Assembly (NCBI GenBank): GCA_002337045.1
Contig: DDFF01000012.1
Location: 124,001-188,000 of the forward strand
Direction of reading: 5' to 3'
Length of the DNA: 64,000 bases
Origin: Bacteroidetes bacterium UBA1935
GTDB lineage: Bacteria > Bacteroidota > Bacteroidia > Chitinophagales > Chitinophagaceae
Part shown: in pieces, positions 35,059 through 44,213 of the stretch
How positions within the stretch are numbered: position 1 is the stretch's first letter
How the letters are laid out: each line of letters starts with the position of its first letter
Program-made: the position numbers and the translations under genes
Notes under the pieces: model-generated
Database searches by the model: none
The model's input: the letters and a program-made list of their open reading frames with translations, nothing else
Told to the model about the DNA's origin: nothing

Positions 35059-35128
35059 AAAATAATTTTACTTTAACATAACAAAGAATATGCCAGAACG
35101 TTATAGGAAAAACTACATACACGTCGAT

Positions 35129-35347
35129 ATGAAAAAACTAAGCATTATTACCTTCGGAATAGCAGCCATCGCACTATCCTCATGCTCAAAAAAAGACTAT
35201 AATTGTATATGCTACGGTGGTTTAACCGGCGGCAAAGTCACGCTGACTGTAAGTAGCTCATCAAAATCTAAAGCTGAGAATAAGTGTACTGCATTCAACA
35301 ATCCTCCCGGTACTGCAGACGGGTATTCGGGATGCCATATAGAATAA
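35129..35347 (+). CDS. Small Cys-rich lipoprotein (copy D)
   Basis: 72 residues from the ATG at 35129; the 13 upstream in-frame residues are rejected because MKKLSIITF begins a perfect lipoprotein signal ending LSSC (Cys at 19). Then SKKDYNCIC, AENKC and a final GCHIE. The shortest copy: the segment between CxC and AxxKC is Gly/Ser/Thr-rich and trimmed. Same four non-lipid cysteines as copies A-C. Confidence 0.82.
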   Translation: MKKLSIITFGIAAIALSSCSKKDYNCICYGGLTGGKVTLTVSSSSKSKAENKCTAFNNPPGTADGYSGCHIE

Positions 35348-35356
35348 GCTATATTT

Positions 35357-35385
35357 AAGAGCACCTTCGGATTCGGGCTCTTTTT
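35357..35385 (+). terminator. Terminator after lipoprotein copy D
   Basis: AAGAGC pairs with GCTCTT around a 14-base loop that can itself fold, followed by TTTTT. Confidence 0.6.
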
Positions 35386-35440
35386 ATATCAAAAAAAACG
35401 GCACAGTATTTGGTTACAGAAAACTACAACCAACTATTGT

Positions 35441-36214
35441 ATGAAATACCTTTTATCCCTTTTATGCTTGTTAGCATCGCATAGTATCTATGCACAAGAC
35501 ACGCTTTACTATGTTAAAGATGCTCCAATCCTAATAAAACTTGAAGAAGTAAACCCCGGAAAAATCAAATACAAAACATGGGACTATCAACAAGGCCCAT
35601 CATATATTACAGCTCGCAGAGATATAGCAAAGGTGGTGCTGGCAGGCGGCAAGGTATTGTGGTTGAATGAGCGGGCATGGGAAAAAGAAATAGAAGCAGA
35701 TAGAGCCGCCAGCCCAATTCGCCGTAGCAGCCGTAAAGCATATGGACGAAATATGGTTTCGATAAGCCCTATAGCCGTTGTTGTAAATGGCTTTGGTGGT
35801 GGTATCGCTTACGAACACATCAACAAAAGTGGCACACTGGGCATACACTTACCTGTTTACGGCACACTCGACTACAAAGGTGCATACTTCATCCCATCTC
35901 TTCGCATCTATCCATTAGGGCAGCGAATTGCCAGCTTCTTTGTTGCACCAACATTAATAGCGGGGTATGGAGAGAGATTTATTTACAAAGACAGTGTAGA
36001 TAAATATGGTTACGAAAAATCGTACAATTCAAGAGAAGAGACTATGTTTCTTGGTTTCCTTGCAGAAGTAGGTGTAAACTTTCAACTGACGCAAAAACTA
36101 TTTGTATCACTGGCAGGTGGTGGTGGTGTTAACTATGCAGACCTTGCAGATGCAGACAAAAGTAAATACGCTGCACTGGGCAAGTTCTCACTGTCGTTTG
36201 GCTACAGGTTCTAA
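35441..36214 (+). CDS. Putative outer-membrane beta-barrel protein
   Basis: 257 residues with a signal peptide ending IYAQ. Residues about 25-85 form a small soluble part (KIKYKTWDYQQGP... DIAKVVLAGGKVLWL), followed by alternating strands from about residue 105 to the C-terminal LSFGYRF, typical of an eight-strand barrel. Function unknown. Its stop overlaps the stop of the converging pabB gene by two bases, with no terminator between. Confidence 0.7.
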   Translation: MKYLLSLLCLLASHSIYAQDTLYYVKDAPILIKLEEVNPGKIKYKTWDYQQGPSYITARRDIAKVVLAGGKVLWLNERAWEKEIEADRAASPIRRSSRKAYGRNMVSISPIAVVVNGFGGGIAYEHINKSGTLGIHLPVYGTLDYKGAYFIPSLRIYPLGQRIASFFVAPTLIAGYGERFIYKDSVDKYGYEKSYNSREETMFLGFLAEVGVNFQLTQKLFVSLAGGGGVNYADLADADKSKYAALGKFSLSFGYRF

Positions 36215-37497
36215 CTAAAGATACGCTCTAATGCCCATGCTTTCAGACGCATTTCTTCCCACTCCTGTTCCGGTGTGCTGTCAAATGTTATGGCACCTCC
36301 AGTTTGGTAAGAAAGATAGCGGCTCTCTGCATTATAGAACAGGCTGCGGATAATTACGTTGAAATCGAAATCGGCATCCGGTGTTATATAACCTACCGTA
36401 CCCGAGAATAGGCCACGGGCAGCATGCTCATATTGATCTATAAGTTGCATCACTTTTATCTTTGGTGCCCCCGTCATGCTACCCATAGGGAAACTATATC
36501 GTATAGCATCTGTAAACGGCACATCGGCACGCATAGTGCTACTAACTGTAGATATCATCTGATGCACCTGCGGGAAAGTGTAGATGCCAAACAATTCATC
36601 TACCTGTACTGCACCTGTTTCGCTGCTACGGGCAAGATCGTTACGCACCAGATCTACAATCATTACATTCTCTGCACGGTCTTTAATACTGTTTTGCAGG
36701 TTTTGTTTCTGCAAAGCATCATGTATTGGATCTTCGCCGCGCTTTGCAGTGCCTTTAATGGGCTGAGACATGACTACACTACCCTCTTTGCGCAAATAGC
36801 GTTCGGGGCTGGCACACATCATGTAAGACTCATCATTGCGATAGAATGCCGCAAAGGGTGCGGGTGATATTTTATTGAGTGCGTTGAAAACATGCAGCGG
36901 TTCTATCTCAGCATCATTGCAATAGCCTTCGTTGCAGAAGTTTATTTCGTAACAATCACCTTCTTCAATATGCCTGCGGAGTGTATCGATTGTTTGCAGG
37001 TATGGCTCTTTAGTTATCCGCTGAGTGAATTGCAGCTTGGGTAATTCAATACCATCATCGGGCATTGCAAAGAGGAAAGACTTATAAACCTCTAAGGGTG
37101 TAATGCCGAGCGAAGCAATGGTTAGTTTTGTCTTTTCAGTATTAACCGTGCATACTATTTCCGGATGGAAGAAATAGAACGGATCGAACCCTGACTGCTC
37201 TTTGTGACGGGAAGAGAGTTTGTGCTCCAGTTGATTTTTGTAATCGTAGGCAATATGACCAAAAAGCCAGTCTTTGTGGTCGGCGTGCCATTGCTGCACT
37301 TCTTCCAGTGTTTTGAAAGCTATGTGCTCGTGCGCACCTATTGCCAGCATACATTCGTAGCGGCTATACTTATCTGTATAGCTATTGCTATCAAGAAAAA
37401 GAAAAATGCTGAACTGTTGTGCCCAGTTCAGCATTTCTTTTTTCAATATTTCATATCGCCCTTCGGCAATATCGAATGTCGCAATTTGTCTTTGCAA
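36211..37497 (-). CDS. pabB: Aminodeoxychorismate synthase component I (or related chorismate-binding enzyme)
   Basis: 428 residues. The chorismate-binding domain spans about 150-425 with PIKGT (246-250), ENVMIVDLVRNDL, and PMGSMTGAPK. The Lys in PIKGT is the aminodeoxychorismate-synthase signature (anthranilate synthases have Ala there), so it should convert chorismate plus ammonia to ADC for folate synthesis. The glutaminase partner pabA is not in the window. It lies 17 bases after an acidic-tail protein gene, probably in one transcript. Confidence 0.9.
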   Translation of the reverse strand: MQRQIATFDIAEGRYEILKKEMLNWAQQFSIFLFLDSNSYTDKYSRYECMLAIGAHEHIAFKTLEEVQQWHADHKDWLFGHIAYDYKNQLEHKLSSRHKEQSGFDPFYFFHPEIVCTVNTEKTKLTIASLGITPLEVYKSFLFAMPDDGIELPKLQFTQRITKEPYLQTIDTLRRHIEEGDCYEINFCNEGYCNDAEIEPLHVFNALNKISPAPFAAFYRNDESYMMCASPERYLRKEGSVVMSQPIKGTAKRGEDPIHDALQKQNLQNSIKDRAENVMIVDLVRNDLARSSETGAVQVDELFGIYTFPQVHQMISTVSSTMRADVPFTDAIRYSFPMGSMTGAPKIKVMQLIDQYEHAARGLFSGTVGYITPDADFDFNVIIRSLFYNAESRYLSYQTGGAITFDSTPEQEWEEMRLKAWALERIFS

Positions 37498-37514
37498 ATG
37501 ATTGCATTTAATGA

Positions 37515-37961
37515 TTAGAAATCATCATCGTCGTCATCAAAGCCGCCGCTGTCTTCGCTGAAGAAGCCCAGGTCTTTGAAGTCGTCATCTACATCAAAGT
37601 CATCATCTTTGGTAGATTTCTTACCACCCTTTGCAGACTTAGACTTTGGCAGTTCGAATTCTTCGAAATCTTTATCCAGATCGAAGTCTTCATCTTCGTC
37701 AGCAAAATCATCATCATCCATGTCATCATCGTCATCGATATCGTCGTCATCATCATCGTCATCATCATCCTTGCTCTTCGACTTGCCGGCAGTAGTCTTC
37801 TTAGCCGCAGTTTTTTTCTTTGACGTTTCTTCTTCGTCTAAATCATCTTCATCATCTTCCTCTTCCTGCTTAGCGGGTTTAGAAGATGCTTTCTTAGTAG
37901 CAGACTTAGCGGGTGCGCTTTTTTTGCTTGCTGTTTCTTTTTTGCTTGAACCTGATTTCAT
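37515..37961 (-). CDS. Highly acidic, disordered low-complexity protein
   Basis: 148 residues. The first third is Lys/Ser/Ala-rich (KKETASKKSAPAKSATKKAS), the middle is a run of ten Asp with further Asp blocks, and the last third mixes Asp/Glu/Phe (FEEFELPKSKS, DDDFDVDDDFKDLGFF). No folded domain is expected. The underlying DNA is a near-repeat of GAT/GAC codons, so length may vary between strains. It sits between purA and pabB on the same strand. Basic-head, acidic-tail proteins can bind nucleic acids or basic proteins, but there is no direct evidence here. Confidence 0.8.
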   Translation of the reverse strand: MKSGSSKKETASKKSAPAKSATKKASSKPAKQEEEDDEDDLDEEETSKKKTAAKKTTAGKSKSKDDDDDDDDDDIDDDDDMDDDDFADEDEDFDLDKDFEEFELPKSKSAKGGKKSTKDDDFDVDDDFKDLGFFSEDSGGFDDDDDDF

Positions 37962-38047
37962 AGCACTTATCCGTTGATGACGTAAAATTTTAATAGTTTC
38001 TCGAAATTCCCAAATTTTTTTTGGGTATTAAATACATAATTTTTTTA

Positions 38048-39313
38048 CTAAGGAATATGCAATAACTGGTCGCGTCCTGTACCGTTAGAAACATACGCAA
38101 CTTTTGTACCAAGATACTGCTCTACAAAGTTGCAATACTCTTTAAATACTGCAGGTGTTTCTTCGTAGTTTTTGCACTCGCCTATTGGCTTTTCCCAACC
38201 CGGGAAAGTTTTGAATACAGGCTCTACCTGTACACTGCACAGATCGTACGGAAGTTCCTGTGTTTCAACACCGTCTACTTTGTACGCTACTGCCAGCTTC
38301 ACAGGGTCGAAGCTATCCATAACATCGGCTTTGGTTACGATAAGCTTTGTAACACCACTCAGCATTACTGCATAACGCAATGCAACCAGGTCTATCCAGC
38401 CACAACGGCGCGGTCGGCCTGTAGTAGCACCAAATTCGTTACCTGCTTTGCGCAAAGCTTCACCGGTTTCGTCTTCCAGCTCTGTAGGGAACGGGCCACC
38501 GCCTACGCGTGTGCAGTAAGCTTTTGTAATACCATATACCTCGCCCACTTTTGAAGGGGCAACACCCAAACCACTGCATACACCTGCCGTGATGGTGTTT
38601 GATGATGTAACAAACGGATATGTACCAAAGTCTATATCTAGCATGCTACCCTGTGCACCTTCAGCCAATACTTTTTTACCGGCTTTCAGGTGGTTATCCA
38701 ACCAGTATTCGCCATTTACTATCTGCAATGTGCGCAGGAATTCAACCGCTGCAAAGAATTGGGTTTCCCACTCCTGCCAGTCAACCTGATGCTCGTAATG
38801 AGAAAGTATCTGCAGGTGTTTTTCTTTTATGCGGTTATATTTTTCGTTGAAGTCTTTACTAAGAACATCGCCCACACGCAGACCGTTACGGCCTGTTTTA
38901 TCCATATAAGCAGGGCCTATACCTTTCAGTGTAGAACCTATCTTTTCGCTGCCTTTTGATGCTTCCGATGCAGCATCCAGTGCGCGGTGTGTTGGCACTA
39001 TCAGGTGTGCGCGGTGTGATACGAACAAGCGAGACAATACATCCGGTTGCAACGCAACGATTGTATTGATTTCTTTCTGTAAAGTAACCGGGTCTATCAC
39101 TACACCATTACCTATCAGATTGAGGCAGTGTGACTGAAACACACCGGATGGTATGGTATGCAATACCACCTTATTGCCATTTACATATAATGTATGCCCA
39201 GCATTGGGACCACCCTGAAAACGGGCTATGATATCATAATTTGCGGCAAGGTAATCTACAATTTTACCCTTACCCTCATCACCCCACTGCAAACCAAGCA
39301 AAACGTCAACCAT
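38048..39313 (-). CDS. purA: Adenylosuccinate synthetase
   Basis: 421 residues. Joins IMP and aspartate using GTP in AMP synthesis. The N-terminal MVDVLLGLQWGDEGKGKIVD carries the GDEGKGK phosphate loop; GGPNAGHTLY, STLKGIGPAYMDKTGR and the C-terminal VSNGTGRDQLL also match. Own promoter upstream; the acidic-protein and pabB genes follow after 86 bases. Confidence 0.98.
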   Translation of the reverse strand: MVDVLLGLQWGDEGKGKIVDYLAANYDIIARFQGGPNAGHTLYVNGNKVVLHTIPSGVFQSHCLNLIGNGVVIDPVTLQKEINTIVALQPDVLSRLFVSHRAHLIVPTHRALDAASEASKGSEKIGSTLKGIGPAYMDKTGRNGLRVGDVLSKDFNEKYNRIKEKHLQILSHYEHQVDWQEWETQFFAAVEFLRTLQIVNGEYWLDNHLKAGKKVLAEGAQGSMLDIDFGTYPFVTSSNTITAGVCSGLGVAPSKVGEVYGITKAYCTRVGGGPFPTELEDETGEALRKAGNEFGATTGRPRRCGWIDLVALRYAVMLSGVTKLIVTKADVMDSFDPVKLAVAYKVDGVETQELPYDLCSVQVEPVFKTFPGWEKPIGECKNYEETPAVFKEYCNFVEQYLGTKVAYVSNGTGRDQLLHIP

Positions 39314-39331
39314 AAAAAAAATTTCGCGCCC

Positions 39332-39361
39332 AAAATTACCGGATAAGTTGAATAAACAAAC
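39332..39361 (-). promoter_or_regulatory. purA promoter
   Basis: TTTG (39361-39358) and TAATTTTG (39339-39332) on the minus strand, 18 bases apart, fit the -33/-7 consensus; the ATG lies 19 bases further on. Confidence 0.7.
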
Positions 39362-39385
39362 CCGAGATTATAAAAAATGAAAAAA

Positions 39386-39406
39386 AGGCAGCCGCTACAG
39401 CTACCT
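39386..39406 (-). terminator. Terminator after the SPFH gene
   Basis: On the minus strand AGGTAGCTG pairs with CGGCTGCCT (two G-T pairs) around TAG, followed by TTTTTTTC. Confidence 0.8.
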
Positions 39407-39431
39407 GATGCAAAAATACTGTATACTTTCT

Positions 39432-40367
39432 TTATTTATCTCCGTTATTTTTTACAATTGCCGATTGCTGACTTAAAGACATCATTTGCTGCATGGTACG
39501 TTGCAAATTATCGTTAGAGCCATCTAGGAAAATAGTATTGCCCTGCCCGTTTTCTGCAAAATGCTTGATGGCATCCGTCCACATGGAGAATAGGATGAAT
39601 GATGCATCGAGATTGGCATGCTGCATTTCTTTGGCTGCCACTGCCATACCGCGTGCCACCTCTTCGCGAAACAGCGCCACACCCTGACCACGTAATTGTG
39701 CTGCCTGCCTTTCTGCTTCTGCCGATATTTTGATGGCATTACCCTCTGCCTCCGCAGCTTTGGTTTTGGTTATCAACAAGGCCTGCCCCTCATTTTCTGC
39801 AGCAGCTTTCAGGTTGTTAGACGCCACCACCTGTGCCATAGAGCGCATGATAGCCTCATCGAAAGCGATATCGTTCAGTTGGAGGTCAAGCAAGTGGTAA
39901 CCCCAGCCTTCCAGTTGTTTATCCAGTTGTTCCTTTACGTTGAATATGATTTCAGTACGCAATTGCAGTATTTCAGATTGTTTCTTGGTAGCTACATAAG
40001 CCCTTACAGCACCTTCTACTGAGCGGATGAGCGCCTGCATAAAGCTGCGTTCGTCTACAAACTTGAAGGCTACACTTTGTATAGTTTCGTTTTCCTCATT
40101 CAGCACAGAGTACAGCAACATTGCCGAGAAGTTTACATTGGCCTGATCCTGTGTGATGGCCTGAAACTTAAGCTCAATAGAACGGTTTTGATAAGATATG
40201 CGCTTGAATATCTGCTCTATCACAGGCACTCTGAAATTAAGGCCCGGGCGCAATACACGCCTGTATTTACCAAAAACGGTAATAACCGCTACTGTACCTT
40301 GTTGTACAGTTACCAAACACATAAATAAAACAAGCAGGAGAACGCCTAAAGTAATAAGGGCAAACAT
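39432..40367 (-). CDS. SPFH/Band 7 (stomatin/prohibitin-like) membrane protein
   Basis: 311 residues from the ATG at 40367. One N-terminal membrane helix (MFALITLGVLLLVLFMCL) is followed by the SPFH domain (QQGTVAVITVFGKYRRVLRPGLNF) and a long Ala/Glu/Lys-rich coiled coil (ENEGQALLITKTKAAEAEG). Such proteins form membrane microdomain scaffolds. The frame extends 78 codons upstream, but that part is Ser-rich and would place the helix internally, so it is rejected. No NfeD partner is adjacent. Confidence 0.9.
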   Translation of the reverse strand: MFALITLGVLLLVLFMCLVTVQQGTVAVITVFGKYRRVLRPGLNFRVPVIEQIFKRISYQNRSIELKFQAITQDQANVNFSAMLLYSVLNEENETIQSVAFKFVDERSFMQALIRSVEGAVRAYVATKKQSEILQLRTEIIFNVKEQLDKQLEGWGYHLLDLQLNDIAFDEAIMRSMAQVVASNNLKAAAENEGQALLITKTKAAEAEGNAIKISAEAERQAAQLRGQGVALFREEVARGMAVAAKEMQHANLDASFILFSMWTDAIKHFAENGQGNTIFLDGSNDNLQRTMQQMMSLSQQSAIVKNNGDK

Positions 40368-40434
40368 AGATATTGAGATTTGTTGTGAAATATACGAATA
40401 TGAGCGAAATTTGACCGAAGAATAAAATCTATAA

Positions 40435-40872
40435 ATGGCGAAGCTGGTACTGGATATGGATGAGATGACGGAAAACTTTTTTTCTGAAGCTGCACTTATC
40501 GGTATTGTTTGCCCCTTGCTATCGCATCGTTTCTGCGGTACCATCAACCGCCTGCTGGATATGGACTTTGTGCGCAGGCAGGAAAGTGACCCCAGAATCA
40601 TAAGCTCTAAAAAGGAAGAACATTTTTTCCATTTCTATGAATATTGCCTGCCACTGAATGGAGGCAGGTATGCCATGTACAGGCTGAAGAGCGATAATGA
40701 AGTGCTGCTGCCCGAAGTAAAGCAACTGGACTACCTGTGGATGATAGAATGTGCCGACTACGAAGAAAAAGCACAGGAAATGATACAATTGCTACGCAAC
40801 CTGCCTGATGTGCAACTGGCACAAATCATAGACCCAGACAGACTGAAGAACTCTTACCACCTGTTGGTATAA
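40435..40872 (+). CDS. IPExxxVDY-like family protein
   Basis: 145 residues, cytoplasmic. The C-terminal motif LPEVKQLDYLWMIE is a variant of the IPExxxVDY motif that names a small Bacteroidota-specific family; length and N-terminal layout (KLVLDMDEMTENFFSEAALIGI) also fit. Function unknown. Divergent from the SPFH gene. Confidence 0.65.
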   Translation: MAKLVLDMDEMTENFFSEAALIGIVCPLLSHRFCGTINRLLDMDFVRRQESDPRIISSKKEEHFFHFYEYCLPLNGGRYAMYRLKSDNEVLLPEVKQLDYLWMIECADYEEKAQEMIQLLRNLPDVQLAQIIDPDRLKNSYHLLV

Positions 40873-40969
40873 CAAATAAGGCTTTTAACCAATAGCTACA
40901 CATACGTACAAGAACACATATAAATATGTTAATTCCGAACTTGGGATTAGGTGCATAGCTGTATTTTTC

Positions 40970-40977
40970 TATTTTTG
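40970..40977 (+). promoter_or_regulatory. -7 box for the GT117 gene
   Basis: TATTTTTG followed by TTGCC, 21 bases before the chosen ATG; a TTG at 40941 is too far to be a standard -33. Confidence 0.5.
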
Positions 40978-40998
40978 TTGCCTGTCAAATATATCTGC

Positions 40999-43900
40999 AT
41001 GAATTTTCGGAAAATCAACAACCTGACTGGTTGGATTACGGGTGCTATTGCCACAATAGTGTACCTGATGACTATGGAACCCACCGTAAGCTTCTGGGAC
41101 TGTGGTGAATTTTTGTCTTGCGCATACAAAGTAGAGGTAGGCCACTCTCCGGGTGCACCGCTCTTTATGCTTATCCAACGCTTCTTTGGCTTGTTTGCCG
41201 GTGGCGACGTAAGCAAAGCTGCCTTGATGATAAACGCATGGTCTGCTATAGCAAGTGGTTTAACCATTCTGTTCCTTTTCTGGACCATTACCCACTTTGC
41301 TAAAAAACTGACTACACCAAAAGATGAAGAACCAACAGGGCTGCAAACTACCCTTATTATGGGCTCGGGTCTTGTAGGTGCTTTAGCATATACATTCTCT
41401 GATACCTTCTGGTTCTCTGCTGTTGAGGCCGAGGTATACGCTACTTCATCATTCTTTACCGCACTGGTATTCTGGGCTATCCTGAAATGGGAGCATATAG
41501 CAGACCAGAAGTATGCCGACAGGTGGCTGGTATTCATTGCATACATGATGGGCCTTTCAGTAGGTATCCACTTGCTGAACTTGCTTGCTATACCTGCCGT
41601 TGCAATGGTTTACTACTACAAGCGTTATACACCTACAACATCGGGCAGTATCATTGCCTTTATTGTAGGTTGCGTATTGCTGGCATTCGTACAATTTGGT
41701 GTACTGCAAGGTGTACCTATTTTGGCTTCGAAACTGGACTTGTTGTTTGTTAATAGCTTTGGCCTGCCGTTTGATTCCGGTGCGTTGTTCTCTATCGTAT
41801 TGATAATAGCTGCAATGGTAGCAGGGCTGATGTATGCCAAGAAGAAGAACTGGTATCTGGTACATACAGGTGTACTGTGCATTATCTTCATCGTAATCGG
41901 TTTCTCCAGCTATCTGGCACCAATCATCCGTTCTCGCGCCGATGTAGCTATCGACATGACGAACCCTGATAATGCTATTAGCTTAACATCATACATCCAG
42001 CGTGAGCAATTCGGTCAGCAGCCATTATTGTTTGGTCCTGACTTTGACAAACGCCCTATTGAATACAAAGACAAAGGCATTCAATACTCTCGTTCTCAGA
42101 AAGATGGTAAAGACTACTACGAAGAAGTAGGTAAAAAACTGGAGCCTGAATTTGATGGTGCGGATAAACGTTTCTTCCCTCGTATATGGGACTACAATGA
42201 TCCGGGACACATTCAATACTATCGCGACTATCTGGGTCTTGAAGAAGGTGAAGCACCTACTGCGGGTGATAACTTTAGGTTCTTCTTTGGCTATCATATG
42301 AATTGGATGTGGTGGCGCTACTTTATGTGGAACTACAGCGGCCGCCAGAACGACCTCCAAGGTATGAGCAATGGTAATGCTAAGAGTGGTAACTGGATAA
42401 CAGGTATATCATTTATAGATAAAAGCATACTGGGCCTGGGCGACCAAAGTAAAATGGCTGACGGTTATGTAAATGACCCTAAGAATAATAAATACAGTGC
42501 GGCTAATAACAAACTGTATATGCTGCCTTTCATACTAGGTGTGTTGGGTATGATATTCCAATTCAATAGAAATAAACGCGACGGCATTACCACTGCTACC
42601 CTATTCTTCTTTACGGGCATCGCAATCGCTATATATCTGAATATGCCACCACTGCAACCACGTGAGCGTGACTATGCGTTTGCAGGCTCTACTTATGCAT
42701 TTGCTATATGGATAGGCTTGGGGGTGTTGATGGTGAATGATTGGTTTCAACGTGCTATAAAAGGTGCAGGTGGTGCATACGCCACAATAGCTATATGCTT
42801 GCTTGCTGTACCTGCACTGATGGCGAAAGAAGAGTGGGATGACCACGACCGTTCTAAGAAAACTTTGGCACGTGCTACGGCATATAACGTACTGGAATCT
42901 TGTGCCCCAAATGCCATCCTCTTCACATTCGGCGATAACGATACATATCCATTGTGGTACCTACAGGAAATTGAAGGTATTCGCAAAGACGTACGCGTTA
43001 TCAACCTGAGCCTTTTGGGTATAGATTGGTATATAGATCAGCTGAATTACAAAATCAATGATGCTGATGCTGTACCAATGATATGGAAGAAGAAAGATTA
43101 CACGGGCGACAAAGGCAACTACATACAATACTATGCAAGCCCGCAAGTACCTAAAGACAAATTCATCAATCTGTATGAGGTTTGTAAATTTATGGTAAGC
43201 GATGCACAGGAAGCTAAGATTCAGTCTATGGGCGGAACGATGGAAAACTTCTACCCTACTCAAAACTTCTACGTACAGGGTATGAGCAAAGCCGACCTTG
43301 TTAAGAACGGACTGGTAGCAGCTGCTGATACTAACAATATCATCAACGATATGGCATTCAAATTCCCTAAAACGGTTGCCTATAAAGATGATCTTGCTAC
43401 TTTGAATATCATTGCAGCTATAGCACAGGAAGGATGGAAACGCCCGATATACTTTGGCGGCTTCCTGCCATCAGACAACTATCAGGGACTTGATGACTAT
43501 CTGCGTATGGAAGGTGTAGTATACAGGCTATTGCCTTACCGCCTGACAGACTCGTTGAAAGCTACACAGCAAGATATGGGCTCTGTAGATGTTGAAAAGA
43601 GCTACGACCTGTTTAAAAACAAATACATCTGGGGAAATGCAGAACGTAATGATGTATACTATGATGAGAAAAACAGACTGATGTTTGCTGCATATCGTAT
43701 GAATGTAGGCCGTATAGCAAGTGAGCTGATGGCTAAAGGCAAGAAAAATGAAGCTATTGAAGTATTGAACAAAGTAAAAAACAATATTTCTGAACGCTCA
43801 TACTTCTACGATGCTACGGCATACTATGTAGCTATGGCATACTACAACTGCGGCGATAAGAAAACAGGTAAAGAAATGACTATGCGCATTGTCAAAAACT

Positions 43901-44124
43901 GCGAAGACGATGTTAACTACATTCTTTCTTTGGATGATGTAAGAGCAAACAACTTGAAAAACGATGTTCAGAGAGATGCAACTATCATCAACATACTCTC
44001 GAACGTGGCAAGGAATAACGGAGATATGGCAACAGCAGATGAGCTGAGTAAGAAAATTGAAATGATCAGTCAGCGTGCTGCGCAAAAGCTCGATTTGCAA
44101 TCTCAGCCTGTGCAACAACAATAA
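40999..44124 (+). CDS. DUF2723 / GT117-family membrane protein
   Basis: 1041 residues from the ATG at 40999; the longer frame begins at a GTG upstream of the -7 box and is rejected. The N-terminal domain has about ten membrane helices and the DUF2723 signature FWDCGEF (32-38) followed by GHSPGAP, with an acidic pair typical of GT-C enzymes. A large soluble domain follows from about residue 580 (FGDNDTYPLWYLQE), and the last part has helical repeat character (KGKKNEAIEVLNKVKNNI). The family is Bacteroidota-rich and placed in GT117, with a proposed role in transferring sugars across the inner membrane. Specific reaction unknown. Confidence 0.88.
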   Translation: MNFRKINNLTGWITGAIATIVYLMTMEPTVSFWDCGEFLSCAYKVEVGHSPGAPLFMLIQRFFGLFAGGDVSKAALMINAWSAIASGLTILFLFWTITHFAKKLTTPKDEEPTGLQTTLIMGSGLVGALAYTFSDTFWFSAVEAEVYATSSFFTALVFWAILKWEHIADQKYADRWLVFIAYMMGLSVGIHLLNLLAIPAVAMVYYYKRYTPTTSGSIIAFIVGCVLLAFVQFGVLQGVPILASKLDLLFVNSFGLPFDSGALFSIVLIIAAMVAGLMYAKKKNWYLVHTGVLCIIFIVIGFSSYLAPIIRSRADVAIDMTNPDNAISLTSYIQREQFGQQPLLFGPDFDKRPIEYKDKGIQYSRSQKDGKDYYEEVGKKLEPEFDGADKRFFPRIWDYNDPGHIQYYRDYLGLEEGEAPTAGDNFRFFFGYHMNWMWWRYFMWNYSGRQNDLQGMSNGNAKSGNWITGISFIDKSILGLGDQSKMADGYVNDPKNNKYSAANNKLYMLPFILGVLGMIFQFNRNKRDGITTATLFFFTGIAIAIYLNMPPLQPRERDYAFAGSTYAFAIWIGLGVLMVNDWFQRAIKGAGGAYATIAICLLAVPALMAKEEWDDHDRSKKTLARATAYNVLESCAPNAILFTFGDNDTYPLWYLQEIEGIRKDVRVINLSLLGIDWYIDQLNYKINDADAVPMIWKKKDYTGDKGNYIQYYASPQVPKDKFINLYEVCKFMVSDAQEAKIQSMGGTMENFYPTQNFYVQGMSKADLVKNGLVAAADTNNIINDMAFKFPKTVAYKDDLATLNIIAAIAQEGWKRPIYFGGFLPSDNYQGLDDYLRMEGVVYRLLPYRLTDSLKATQQDMGSVDVEKSYDLFKNKYIWGNAERNDVYYDEKNRLMFAAYRMNVGRIASELMAKGKKNEAIEVLNKVKNNISERSYFYDATAYYVAMAYYNCGDKKTGKEMTMRIVKNCEDDVNYILSLDDVRANNLKNDVQRDATIINILSNVARNNGDMATADELSKKIEMISQRAAQKLDLQSQPVQQQ

Positions 44125-44147
44125 TTGAGTAATTACAAATAGATTAC

Positions 44148-44179
44148 AAATCCCCCTGCATCAAGCGGGGGGATTTTTT
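44148..44179 (+). terminator. Terminator after the GT117 gene
   Basis: AAATCCCCCTGC pairs with GCGGGGGGATTT (one G-T) around five bases, followed by TTTTTT. Confidence 0.92.
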
Positions 44180-44180
44180 A

Positions 44181-44188
44181 TACTTTTG
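44181..44188 (+). promoter_or_regulatory. -7 box for the 44214 gene
   Basis: TACTTTTG, immediately after the preceding terminator and 25 bases before the ATG. Confidence 0.5.
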
Positions 44189-44213
44189 AAAATATAAAAA
44201 ACCGCAATTAGCT

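Noticed and set aside
37576..37977. 133-codon Ser-rich plus-strand frame
   Set aside because: It is the complement of the GAT/GAC-rich acidic gene and arises from its low complexity.
40368..40601. 78-residue N-terminal extension of the SPFH protein
   Set aside because: Ser-rich, no homology pattern, runs into the divergent gene at 40435 and would bury the N-terminal anchor helix.
40951..40998. GTG start for the GT117 protein
   Set aside because: It lies upstream of the -7 box at 40970; the ATG at 40999 gives the usual N-terminus.
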